Assembly: GCF_964204645.1 (NCBI RefSeq)
Contig: NC_134036.1
Coordinates: 5,033,600-5,095,599 of the forward strand
Source: Tubulanus polymorphus
Lineage: Eukaryota > Nemertea > Palaeonemertea > Tubulaniformes > Tubulanidae
Length of the DNA stretch: 62,000 bases
Direction: 5' to 3'
The notes beneath the pieces are model-generated. The model saw nothing but the letters and a program-made list of their open reading frames with translations, was not told where the DNA came from and made no database searches. The translations under genes were made by a program, and so were the position numbers. This document shows, piece by piece, positions 44,150-54,890 of the stretch; the first letter of the stretch is position 1; every line of letters begins with the position of its first letter.

Positions 44150-44495
44150 GCTATCAGATTCGAATCATCGTAATGAAGGAACATGCCAGAGACTCACGAT
44201 GCCGTCAGGTTCGAATCTCTGCGCTGGAGGAACGTGGCAGAGTCTCGCGATGCCACCCCTCGCGATGCCACCAGGTTCGAATCTCTGCGAGGAAGGAACG
44301 TGCAGGGTCTCGTGATGCCATCAGGTTCGAATCCCTGCGAGAGAGGACCGTGGCAGAGTCTCGTGAAGCAATCAGATTCGATTCCCTGCGAGGGAGGACC
44401 GTGGCAGAGTTTCGCGATGCAATCAGGTTCGAATCCCTGCCCGGGGAGGAACGTGGCAGAGTCTCGCGATGCCATCAGGTTTAAATCGAACAAAG
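44150..44495 (+). repeat. tRNA B-box-like tandem units, block 2 (~6-7 copies)
   Basis: Unit of about 51 bp: GATGCCATCAGGTTCGAATC, CCTGCGAGGGAGGAACGTGG, CAGAGTCTCGC. Three copies hold an exact GGTTCGAATCC or GGTTCGAATCT; others differ by one or two bases. The motif is the internal B box of tRNA-type pol III promoters. Confidence 0.88.
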
Positions 44496-45223
<728 letters not shown>

Positions 45224-45339
45224 TATAGCAATAATACAAGTATGTGGCCACTTCGTTTTCCCGCAATGCTCGAATTAATATCGGGCATTTTTTCGCTCGC
45301 GCGGTTGCCATCATTCCTCGTAACCGGGGGAGATGGGGT

Positions 45340-45470
45340 AACAGCACCGTCGACTATCCCACCAGAAGGCGTTACGAGATCTCGGCTTTGCGTCGAATAA
45401 CAGTCGACTGAATTTTTAGGCAACCGAATGCATACGTTATTTACAGGACCCACTGAAACTATCTGCTGGA
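45340..45470 (+). repeat. Dispersed repeat with CTCF-like motif, copy 1
   Basis: CTATCCCACCAGAAGGCGTT and ACTGAATTTTTAGGCAACCG are matched in order at 54752-54890. The CTCF-like core is at 45359-45372 (12 of 14). Confidence 0.65.
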
Positions 45471-45771
45471 AATAGTAATAAGTTAATACGCATTATGTAT
45501 AACGTATTGTAATTGATATTGTAATAGTGGTAAGTTCGGCCAATATCCTGTATAATCCTTATTAAGCGAACAACCTGTACCGCTGTTCACGTTCGATTGT
45601 TCAATTTATTCCGAAATGTCAAAAAATGAAGTCTAAACTACGTTAATTCACTATGAGAAATAAGCCTCGTCGTTAGTGCCGTCTGAGAGATGTCGTCTCT
45701 AAGTTTTGATCGAACCTGGTATCTCCGAATAGTACATTGAGTTTATTCTCTAAGTATTCAAGTACTGGGTA

Positions 45772-45956
45772 CATCCTCCCTTGACAGGGATTCGAACCAG
45801 AGGGCATCGAGATTGCCACTTTCGGAACCCTGCCGCACTAGACCGACATCATCTAAGCTGCGCATGTACCTGCGCACCCGGTCCGGTGTGGCAGGGGTTC
45901 TTGTCATGGCTGAGTGTAACTATGCCATCAGGATCGAATTCCTGCCGTGGGAAGAT
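45772..45956. mobile_element. tRNA-like foldback element, mid-length copy
   Basis: The left arm ATCCTCCCTTGACAGGGATT and right arm AATTCCTGCCGTGGGAAGAT are inverted over about 65 bp. The right arm keeps the A-box-like TGGCTGAGTG and GGATCGAATTCC in the B-box place. The spacer holds TGCGCATGTACCTGCGCACC, as in the 27.9 kb copy. Confidence 0.8.
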
Positions 45957-46500
45957 ATGATTGGTTTAATATTCACAATGATGTGTCTATGTAAGGGAAA
46001 AGACAATTCCATTAAGGGCGTAGTAGAAATTGGACGCGGAAGATTGATCAACTAGTAGCCACGTCTGGTGGATTCTAGCTACGTTCGATTTAGATTTAGA
46101 TTTTATTTTTTCCATCTTTACAGACTAATAGAATAGCGGGTACACACAGTCTGGAGTTTCAACATTAAAAACTAGACTTCGATCGCTCCGACTCAATCGC
46201 TGCCCCGATACAGAACGATCATTTTCGTTCGTTCGTTCGCCGACTAAAGAGGGGAAAACAGCGATAAACATCGCTTGATGTCGAAAACACGGCGCTGATG
46301 GGATTGATAGGATCGTTAGTATCGAGTGACTGAATTTAGAATCGCGAGTAGGCGATTACACATTCGACAATCGACATGCGGTGTCAATATCCAACGTTAT
46401 CCGAAGAACCAACGGCAACATCGTCCGTAAAAATATTTATAGGGATTGTTTATACAAATCGCTCCGGAACAATCGACGGTTTTCGAATATACCGCGCGGT
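45957..46500. other. No gene recognised
   Basis: Nothing recognised. Confidence 0.4.
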
Positions 46501-46980
46501 ACAGAGGTCAACTACTGAAAGGTTGTTTAATGTAAACCAGTGTTTGAATACCGCGGTACAGGGGTCAGTTACAGAAAGGTTGTTTAATCTAAACCAGTGT
46601 TTAAATACCGCGGTACAGGGGTCAGTTACTGAAAGGTTGTTTAATGTAAACCAGTGTTTGAATACCGCGGTACAGGGGTCAGTTACAGAAAGGTTGTTTA
46701 ATGTAAACCAGTGTTTAAATACCGCGGTACAGGGGTCAGTTACAGAAAGGTTGTTTAATGTAAACCAGTGTTTAAATACCGCGGTACAGGGGTCAGTTAC
46801 TGAAAGGTTGTTTTATGTAAACCAGTGTTTGAATACCGCGGCGCAGGGGTCAGTTACTGAAAGGTTGTTTAATGTAAACCAGTGTTTAAATACCGCGGTA
46901 CAGGGGTCAGTTACTGAAAGGTTGTTTAAATTACAAACCAGTGTTTGAATACCAAAGTACTGGGGTCATTTACCGAAATG
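46501..46980 (-). repeat. 57-bp satellite, array 2 (~8 copies, inverted)
   Basis: Complement of the 16.4-16.8 kb unit: TACCGCGGTACAGGGGTCAG, TTACTGAAAGGTTG, TTTAATGTAAACCAGTGTTT. A stray ATACCGCGGTAC lies at about 47048. Confidence 0.97.
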
Positions 46981-47589
46981 CCATCGTACACGCCGGTTTA
47001 GGTAATTTTTCAAGGTTGTCATACGCAAAAAAAAAACAATATTTGGATACCGCGGTACAAGCCGTCTCATCGCTACTTCAAGGTGGTAAACAACATCCTT
47101 TAAAAAAGCGAAAAAACTTTCAAAAAACCTATTTGCGCGTTCATTCCACATCGAGCCGTGTCTATATCGAAATTACACGCTGGCAGCGATCGCGATAGCT
47201 GCGCGCTTTTATTATGTTTACCGACTGCGCAAACGAAAACGAATCGGCCGCTTGAAAAAATACGAAACCAGACAGTCGTTCAAACAATTGAGAAAACAGA
47301 GGCGTGTTTGTTCGCGCGCGCGTGTCGAAAGAGCCGAACGGGAGTCTTAAGAAAATTATCAGGTGTGTTTTACCGCGTCGTTCGTGCACTCGGGATAAGT
47401 CGCGGCGCCAATATTTGAGTTTCACCGACGAGCGTTTTAAAAAGTGGAGAACAGTATTCGCAGTGCGCATCCGAAAAGAGTTCGACTAGGGCATTTTAAC
47501 TTATTGAAACGAAACTTTGAACCACGCGGTCGTGTCTTCAAAAATATATACTTAGTCTCGGACTAATCTTGAAACCTAACTTTTGACTG
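46981..47589. other. No gene recognised
   Basis: Nothing recognised. Confidence 0.4.
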
Positions 47590-47885
47590 CCTCAAAATGG
47601 TTGCAAGGCCCTGCGGCACTTAGTGACTCCACTCCAAAAGTGGTCTCAAATCTTAACACGTTTGTTACAAGCCGTTATATCGGCTATAGAATTAATACGG
47701 TCTTGGATAGATCTTCGATCGAAGCCTTGATTGCCTAAAAAAGGTCGGAAGGCCTGTTACACGGTCGCGACTCGACTCCAAAAGTGGTCGCAAAACTTAA
47801 GACTGTCCTTAAGCTGATAGATCGGCTATAGAATTAAGACGGTCTTTGATAGGTCTTCGATCTGAGCCTTGATTGCGTACGAATC
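47590..47885 (+). repeat. ~147-bp tandem dimer related to the 11.8 kb MITE
   Basis: ACTCCAAAAGTGGTCTCAAA, CGGCTATAGAATTAATACGG, GATCTTCGATCGAAGCCTTG occur twice in tandem. The CCAAAAG(C/T)GGTC(T/G)CAA word links it to 11824-11950. Confidence 0.75.
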
Positions 47886-49162
47886 AAGTCTTTGTAATAA
47901 TGGTATGTTGTTTAAACACATCGCATTTCTGACAAAGTAACAATAACCTTCGTTTTACGCAAAATCGCATCGTAAAAATTGAACGATGTAGGAAAATAGG
48001 ATATAGATTTGCCGGATCAAATTAAAGTATAAACTGAATATAGCCGCAAAGCAGCAGCGATAACGGGTTTTCTGCCGAGCAGGCGTCCTGCGCGTTTGGA
48101 CTGAATGGAATTTGAGAAACTGGTAGATTGCTTATTTTCTTAAAAAGCATGAACGGGTAAAAACCAAACTAACGGGAATTACATGAATCGACAGATGAAC
48201 GAGTGGAACTTCCAGTTTAGTTCTTTAAGAACGACTCGCTCGACTTAACTGAGACTAATCAAGTTGAATTCATTTTCATTTTTCATTTTTAATGTTCCAC
48301 AAAAACATGTTTTGCACAGAACATTCATACATTTCATTTTAACAGTAGATGGCATTGTACAGCGAAGCGAATCGTTGACAAGTTAACGTAAAGAGACACA
48401 TATACATGTTCGCTTGGCAAATATTACGGGACCTCGTTTACGCACCCCCGACTAATTTACAAAAGTTACTTAGTTGGAACGATAGTCATATTGAAAAAAA
48501 ACGCCGAAACAGGCACGATGATTAATCGGCGCACTTAATATTAAAGCGATCTAATTCGTTAATATCGCTAATTGCATCCGTGGAAAAAGAAACCCGTCGA
48601 CTCGAGTTTGCATAAAAGAAAACCGTGGTTATTTTTGCGCGTTAACGCAAAACGTAACCTTTCGACGAACTGCGCGCGGCTTCGGATTCGGTTCTTTTGA
48701 GCTGCTCGCCCGACGCTCGAGACGAAGATATCCCGCTCTTCCCGGGGGTCGCTGTCGGTTATCGGTTTTCGTTTCTCAATCGCTTCAGACGTATTCGTGA
48801 GTGGGATGGAAGCGTCGGGGGAAAAAGGGGAGAACGAGGTCTTCGTCGAAATTGAAGGCCCGATACTCTGCGTAATGAAATCGCGGTGAACGTATCGACA
48901 ATTGCTATTGTATTCGTTCCGTCGTTTTGGGGAAAGCGAGCTGACTACCGCGGTGTGTTGAGACCGGTAACGTATTTCGGGGTCGAATACGAATAGGATA
49001 TCATTTCGAGAAATATTAGACAATATTCGTCGCTTGCCTCGTTACTCGGGATTGGTGTAATACTACCCGGAGATCGAGGACAAAAAGACCGAGGATGATA
49101 TAGCGAAAATAGAGTAGACTTATAGTCGCATACGCCGTAATGACTAGAGCCTTCGGGTAAAC
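47886..49162. other. No gene supported
   Basis: A 151-codon minus-strand frame (48568-49023) lacks an ATG start and recognised domains. It could be an exon but nothing shows it. Confidence 0.35.
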
Positions 49163-49275
49163 GTTTGTGTCAAATACCGGGTAAATAAGTTTGCGAAGTA
49201 CAATAGGCGACGCTGACTCTTACCGCGGTAAATTTGAGACTGGCAAAATTCAACCGCCAGTTCGGTCTTTGTAAA
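49163..49275 (+). repeat. 93-bp satellite, single copy
   Basis: GTGTCAAATACCGGGTAAAT ... CTTACCGCGGTAAATTTGAG, ACTGGCAAAATTCAACCG. Confidence 0.85.
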
Positions 49276-49328
49276 GGTTTTAAACCGCGTAACGCGCAGT
49301 TTGCGGAAAGTCGACGTCGTATCCTTCC

Positions 49329-49438
49329 GGATCCAGTTCCACAGTCATGAGTTAGAGTTAAATCAGAGTTGAAATTAGTTCATTTTCGACGAGTTGAATC
49401 GGAGTCAAATCTTAACTCACAACTGTGGAACTGGGTCC
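49329..49438. mobile_element. 110-bp MITE with ~26-bp terminal inverted repeats
   Basis: The left end GGATCCAGTTCCACAGTCAT and minus-strand right end GGACCCAGTTCCACAGTTGT both continue GAGTTA. A degraded inverted copy lies at 57518-57612. Confidence 0.85.
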
Positions 49439-50127
49439 CGAAGTCTAAAGGAGCAATCCGCGAAAATGTGCTCCCGCCAAAATCAATTTTGCGAAATGTT
49501 GGTTCTCGTCGGCGGCGCGGTGTTGTTTGCGCGGCGATGATCGCAGTTGACGCCGCGCAGAACGAAATCGAATTTTCGTCGCCACACGAGTCTCATAAAG
49601 ATCAGGAAACCTCGAATTGTTTCGCGTTTATGATTTTATCTCGTCGGCACGCGGGGTAACGCGAGAAGGGTGGCAATTTATAACCGTTCGGGGCGAATTG
49701 CTACCTATTTTCTTTTGTCGTCGGTCGTCGTTTTGCTTTGTTTTGTCGGTTCAGGTTACGGCTCGGCGGCGTCGTCGTTAAAGCTCGCCTTTCCGAACCG
49801 AGCGAAACAGCTTCGTAACAACGACAACAACGCAGAGGCCGCGCGTGCAAAGCGTCTCCGATTTTCGGAACAGTCTTTCCTCTCGAGGGACAATGGTTTC
49901 GCGAGTGCGCGTAGGCTAACCTGCCCTTGTCGACAAAAGGGTGTACAAATTCGAAATAACTATTTATCCGAGATGAAAATCTTTTTTCCGCCCCGAAAAT
50001 ACCGGTAGACGCAAGCGTGGGCTTAATATCCGTTGAAGGCAATTTCGTATTCGTAAAAACAAATTTATTTTTGATTTCTATTTTTTCAACGAAAAGTTGA
50101 ATCAGTGAACTTACAGCCAATGGTATA
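49439..50127. other. No gene supported; possible exon at 49755-49975
   Basis: A long pyrimidine-rich stretch followed by GGTTCAG at about 49754 resembles a 3' splice site, and the frame stays open for about 80 codons after it. No domain recognised. Confidence 0.25.
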
Positions 50128-50250
50128 TATGTTCTACTCGCCGCTCTCCCGCTACAGCTGTGAGGAAAGAGGGTTCATCGAGAACCTATTGCATCTGTTC
50201 CACTCGCTGCTCTCCCGCTACAGCTGTGAGGAAAGAGGGGTCACCGATTA
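50128..50250 (+). repeat. 66-bp satellite, ~2 copies
   Basis: Standard unit with GAGGAAAGAGGG variants. Confidence 0.93.
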
Positions 50251-50744
50251 CCCACCGGGTCTCTCCTAAACCCGTTGACAAAATTTGAAAATATCCCATT
50301 TTCGTCAGTGTGTTGTTCGACCTCAGATTTTGCGGCGACCAAAAAAAATCCCGACGAGCCGAAATTCAAACGATAAGAGTTTTCGAGGAATTTAGAACAA
50401 AAAAAAGGTAGGGAATAGAACTAAGGTCACGTTAGCGTGTCTTGTGACGAGGGTCGTCATTCGTATTTCGGAACTCGACACTATACGACATTTCCTTGGA
50501 TTTGAAACGACGCTCTTGACATTTTGAAATACAGGATGAGAGGTGGTATCAACAACACGACTAAAGAGATGCAGTTTCCCTTCGACAATTCACAAACCGA
50601 TGGTGTTTTTTTCGACATCGGAGCGCGCGTTCGACATTAACGAAAACTTTGCCAAGGACAATCCTACGACTGCATTTCTATTCATCTCCAAGCCAAGCTA
50701 CACGGCATCGAGTGCTATAATTCATCGAGAACCACTGCTGCTAG
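50251..50744. other. No gene recognised
   Basis: Nothing recognised. Confidence 0.4.
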
Positions 50745-51135
50745 AACTTGGGCAGAGTGGGGGTTCGCCGAGAACCTATATTGCGTCTGGTCTACTCGCT
50801 GCTCTTCCGCTACAGCTGCGAGGAGAGGGGTTTCACCGAGAACCCATCGTATCTGTTCAACTCGCTGCTCTTCCGCTACAGCTGTGAGGAGAGCTGGTTC
50901 ACTGAGAACCTATTGCGTCTGTTCAACTCGCTGCTCTTCCGCTACAGCTGTGAGTAGAGGGGTTCACCGAGAACCTATTACGTCTGTTCTACTTACTGCT
51001 CTCTCGCTACAGCTGTGAGGAGAGGGGGTTTACCGGGAACCTATTGCGTCTGTTCTACTCGCTGCTTTCCCGCTACAGCTGAGAGGAGAGGGGGGTTCAC
51101 CGAGAACACATTGCGCCTGTTCTACTCGCTGCTCT
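50745..51135 (+). repeat. 66-bp satellite, ~6 copies
   Basis: Copies carry CTCTTCCGC as in the left half of the 31 kb block. Some have GAACCCATCG or GTGAGTAGAGG variants that introduce stops. Confidence 0.96.
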
Positions 51136-51514
51136 TACTCTACTTCTTGAGAATATAAGTATCCACTATTGCGAAAGCAATGAAAATGTAAGGTGGGTTT
51201 TAGTAGGACAACAGATTGCAAGGGCGAAGCACAATATATTGATCGATACGAATTAACGGTGTCTGAACCATCTCGCCGTAAACGCCAGACAACAGGGTCG
51301 AGCATCGTGAGAAAAAGCCATCACGAATTCAGCTTATTGCGTAACGCAATATAGTGTACAAATTAAGCTTGTTTTGACGGCGCCGATTATTTATTGTGTG
51401 TATGGACTAAACCGCAGCCGACACTGCTGCGGCTGATCGAAGCCGACCGTGCCGGTCACGACCCCCTAACCGAAGATACGGCGGCGGATTCACAAGTGGT
51501 TTAAGATGGCACAT
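51136..51514. other. No gene recognised
   Basis: Nothing recognised. Confidence 0.4.
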
Positions 51515-51850
51515 TTCTTCGCAAACACTTACTCTGTATTTGACACCAACTCGGAGTAGAATTTTACCAGTCCCAACTTTACCGCGGTGAGAGACAGAGT
51601 CTACTGTATTTCACAAACTCTGACTCAATATTTGACACCAACTCGGGGTAGAATTTTACCAGTCCCAAGAGACACAGTCTACTGTATTTCACAAACTCTT
51701 ACTCAGTATTTGACACCAACTCGGGAAAGAATTAACCGGTCTCAACTTTGCAGCAGTAAGAGACGGAGTCTACTATATTTCACAATCTTTTGCTCAGCAT
51801 TTGACACCAACTTGGGGTAGAATTTCACCAGTCTCACATAACGGTAGTAA
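51515..51850 (-). repeat. 93-bp satellite, inverted block (~4 copies)
   Basis: Plus-strand CTTACTCTGTATTTGACACC, AACTCGGAGTAGAATTTTAC, CAGTCCCAACTTTACCGCGG are the complement of the family unit. One copy lacks the middle part. Confidence 0.93.
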
Positions 51851-52449
51851 CTAAAGGAGTTGGACCACAACAATGGATGCTAAAAGTCGAAACCAACGAG
51901 GTGTATGAGCAACATGCATGCGGTCTCTAACAGAGATATACTAAATCGGGCGCTGCGGTATTTTACAGGCCACAGCGCGTAAATTACAATATCTTGGTCC
52001 ATTGGGGAATTCAGCCGTCAACCCTTAACCCTCAAATCAACTCGATTTTTTCTAATTCCGTTTCCCGAGATTCCATATTTCGGCCATACAACGAGAGTTC
52101 GAACTAGGGTACTGTTACGAAACGCGCGTTTCCGTAAATTCTCGGTATTCTGTATTCATCGATACCGATCGAATAAGTCATATTTCAGTCTTCGGCATCG
52201 GGGTATTTCTGATCATAACGCACGAACGCGCGTAATTAGCGCTATTTTGCATTTGAAACGAGCGATTCTATTCCCATACGAGCGGTGTCTTAAATACGTC
52301 GAACGTTTTTTGAAAGCGACTCAATTTTCGATTCGAATCGTCGTCCGTGCCTCGCGTGTATATTGCCGAGCGTTCTTATTCAAAACGTCTTTTCGAGCGT
52401 TTTCATTTAATAAAAACCGAGTAAGATTCATTAACGTCGACAATTATTG
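51851..52449. other. No gene recognised
   Basis: Nothing recognised. Confidence 0.4.
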
Positions 52450-53005
52450 CGGGTGATAAGAGAGGATAGCGATAGAGAGGGGTTGCGAGGGAGAGGTACT
52501 CGTGGGGAGGGATAGGGAATCATGTAGGGAGAGGGTATAAGGAACGCGTAGAAAGGATGAGAGATCGGGAGTGAGGGAGATCTACTCAGGGGGAGGTAGA
52601 GGAACGGGGACTGGGATAGTAGAACACGGTGAGGGGCTCTATGAGCGCTCATAGGTATAGAGGGAGAGAGACTCGTGGGGGGGGGGGGGGTGAGTGGGAG
52701 CTGGGGACTCAGGAAAGGGAACGGACGTGGGGAGGGAGGGGAAATCGTGGAGAGGGGGTGGAACTCAATGAGACGGAGAGAGACCCGAGGAGATAGGCCC
52801 GGGGAGAGGGAAAGGGAGCGGGACTCGGGGAGGCTAGTGAGAGGGAGCGGGAGCTGGGGACTCAGTAAAGGAAGTGGGAGAGGGGAGGGAGGGGAACTCA
52901 ATGCGAGGTTGAGAGACTCGGGGAGATGGACTCGGGGAGAGGGAAAGGGAGGGGACTCCAGGGCGGAAAGGTGGAGTTAATGTGGATAGAGAGAGGGGGA
53001 GGTGA
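52450..53005 (+). repeat. Purine-rich minisatellite (GACTCGGGGAGAGGGA)
   Basis: GGGGAGAGGGAAAGGGAG, GGGAGCTGGGGACTCAG and AACTCAATG words recur, with a run of about 13 G residues at 52678-52690. A ~130-bp segment around GGGAGCTGGGGACTCAG is present twice. Confidence 0.9.
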
Positions 53006-53469
53006 TGATTTTAACCTATACGTTCTCACGTTCGACTCCCTCCCTCCGAGCATCGGAAATCCGACGACAACCGGATAGTAATTAAGACTAATGAGACGAG
53101 CGCTAATTGAACGAGTTCATATTCTCTGAATGAACCGAGGTAAGCCGATAAGGGCTCCGCCGCGCGCCGCCTAATCCTTAGAAATGAAATAAAAAGTCTT
53201 TTCATCTCAGAAAGTTAGAATTACGTAATCGAACACGGCGGGATTTAGTGGGGTTTTTTTTCTGTAATTCCCTATAGAGAACGGATACTCGATACCGCTT
53301 TAGTCGCAATTAATTAAAGGTTTAAAATTCGCCACGGGGCCGTTTGAATAAACGTCGAAAGGCAGCGCATTTTTATTTCAAATGCAAATCTGACGGCGCT
53401 GCGATACGGTATCGCAGTCATTTTTATTATACGCTCCTGCCGACGTGTACCGGGACGCGTTAATCACAC
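53006..53469. other. No gene recognised
   Basis: Nothing recognised. Confidence 0.4.
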
Positions 53470-53637
53470 ACCAAGGCTTTGCTTGGCCCACACTGAAAGC
53501 TACTGTTCTCTCTCTCTCTTTTTTTTATAATTGTGCTTTTAATTAGAAAAAATTGTAAATTTTATTGTTTCTTTTCTCTCGACCTGTGTACATAGCCTGT
53601 CATGCTTTCTGTGAAATAAATTTGAACTTGAACTTGA
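53470..53637 (+). mobile_element. LINE 3' UTR and tail, 5'-truncated
   Basis: AAATAAATTTGAACTTGAAC ends in three TTGAAC-type hexamers, preceded by a pyrimidine run and ATAGCCTGTCATG. No coding part remains. The layout (AATAAA plus hexamer tail) parallels the LINE at 25.4-26.0 kb. Confidence 0.6.
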
Positions 53638-54217
53638 ACACACTGTTTCTGTAGCTGTACTCCGATTTCCGTTCTCAAAATCGAACCACTTGTTTCGCCC
53701 CCGGCAGCTGGTGCGGTGGGTTTATAAGGGTCACTCAATCAAAAAAAAATCGAATGGAATTTACCGACTAAATCGATGACAGGGTCAATCCCTATTTTAA
53801 GATCAGAAGAAAGAAAAAAAATTAAATCACACACTATTTTTTGGACTAGTGAAACCACGATTTATTCATCACGTGTTTTAAATAATATTGTACGTACGTC
53901 CCCGTACTAAGCATATCGAAATAGTCCGAAATGCGTATACATAAATATTGAATCGACGTTTCGACTATATCCTAAACGTTATCGACAACGTTACGAGTTA
54001 GCCGAGAGAGAATATAGATCGATCAAGCAATCAGATGTCCTATATACAAACTACGTGAGTACGTTCAACGTTAGAACAATTAAAAACCACCCTCCCTCGG
54101 CAGGGATTCGAACCCAATGGCGTCCGGGGTGAAAACTTAAATTTGCAAATACGTCCGTTGACATTCATGCTTCAAAAGGATGATGAGTGCAAGTGCAGCG
54201 AATTGAGTAGATAGTTG
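53638..54217. other. No gene; half of a tRNA-like arm at 54089-54125
   Basis: CACCCTCCCTCGGCAGGGAT and TCGAACCCAATGGCG match the left arm of the foldback tRNA-like elements. Confidence 0.5.
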
Positions 54218-54305
54218 TAACAATAGTAATAGTGATAATAATAAAAACAATGATGATAATGATAATAATAATAATAATTATAATAATAATAACAATAATG
54301 ATAAA

Positions 54306-54368
<63 letters not shown>

Positions 54369-54378
54369 AATGAATAAT
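54218..54378. repeat. (AAT)n microsatellite
   Basis: About 160 bases of AAT triplets with GAT and AAC interruptions. Confidence 0.97.
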
Positions 54379-54472
54379 AGGATGAATCGTGGTTTCGTGC
54401 GTGGTCGTCCGTCGACGTCTTACAGACTAAAGAGATACCCGCGACATTTACAGCTACAAATACCCAGTGGAT

Positions 54473-54571
54473 GGTTTTACAGACTGGTGTTACCTTTAAC
54501 CCGAGGGCTAACTTAATACATTTTCAATTGAATTAGCCCACGGGTAAAAGGTAATACCGGTCTATAAAACC
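54473..54571. mobile_element. 99-bp foldback (hairpin) MITE
   Basis: The left arm GGTTTTACAGACTGGTGTTA and minus-strand right arm GGTTTTATAGACCGGTATTA both continue CCTTT(A/T)ACCCG and GGGCTAA. Arms are about 42 bp with a short AT-rich loop. Confidence 0.85.
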
Positions 54572-54751
54572 GGGCTCAGTATTTTACTGCTACCATGTCG
54601 ACATTGCGGTTACGCGTACTATTATATTATGTGGGCCCAGTAAACGTACCACGATCTAGATATTCGGTAAACTTTAAATTTAAAACTGTAAAACTTTATT
54701 AATTGCTATCTCTCTATTACTGAATTAAAGATTCGTTTGGTAATTGAGAAC

Positions 54752-54890
54752 GCGCAATGTCAGCTATCCCACCAGATGGCGTGACGAGCAGTAGGTCGTC
54801 CGTCGTCATAATTAGTTCATTTGCAATGAACTTTTTACTGAACTTTTAGACACCCGAATCCATATATTATCTCAGCACCTATCATTATTC
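54752..54890 (+). repeat. Dispersed repeat with CTCF-like motif, copy 2
   Basis: Homologous to 45340-45470. CTATCCCACCAGATGGCGTG contains a 13 of 14 CTCF-core match at 54769-54782. Confidence 0.65.

Noticed and set aside
48568-49023. 151-codon minus-strand gene
   Set aside because: No ATG start and no domain; kept only as a possible exon.
49670-50008. Secreted 112-residue protein with signal peptide
   Set aside because: It would have to start at GTG; the hydrophobic part coincides with a pyrimidine tract.
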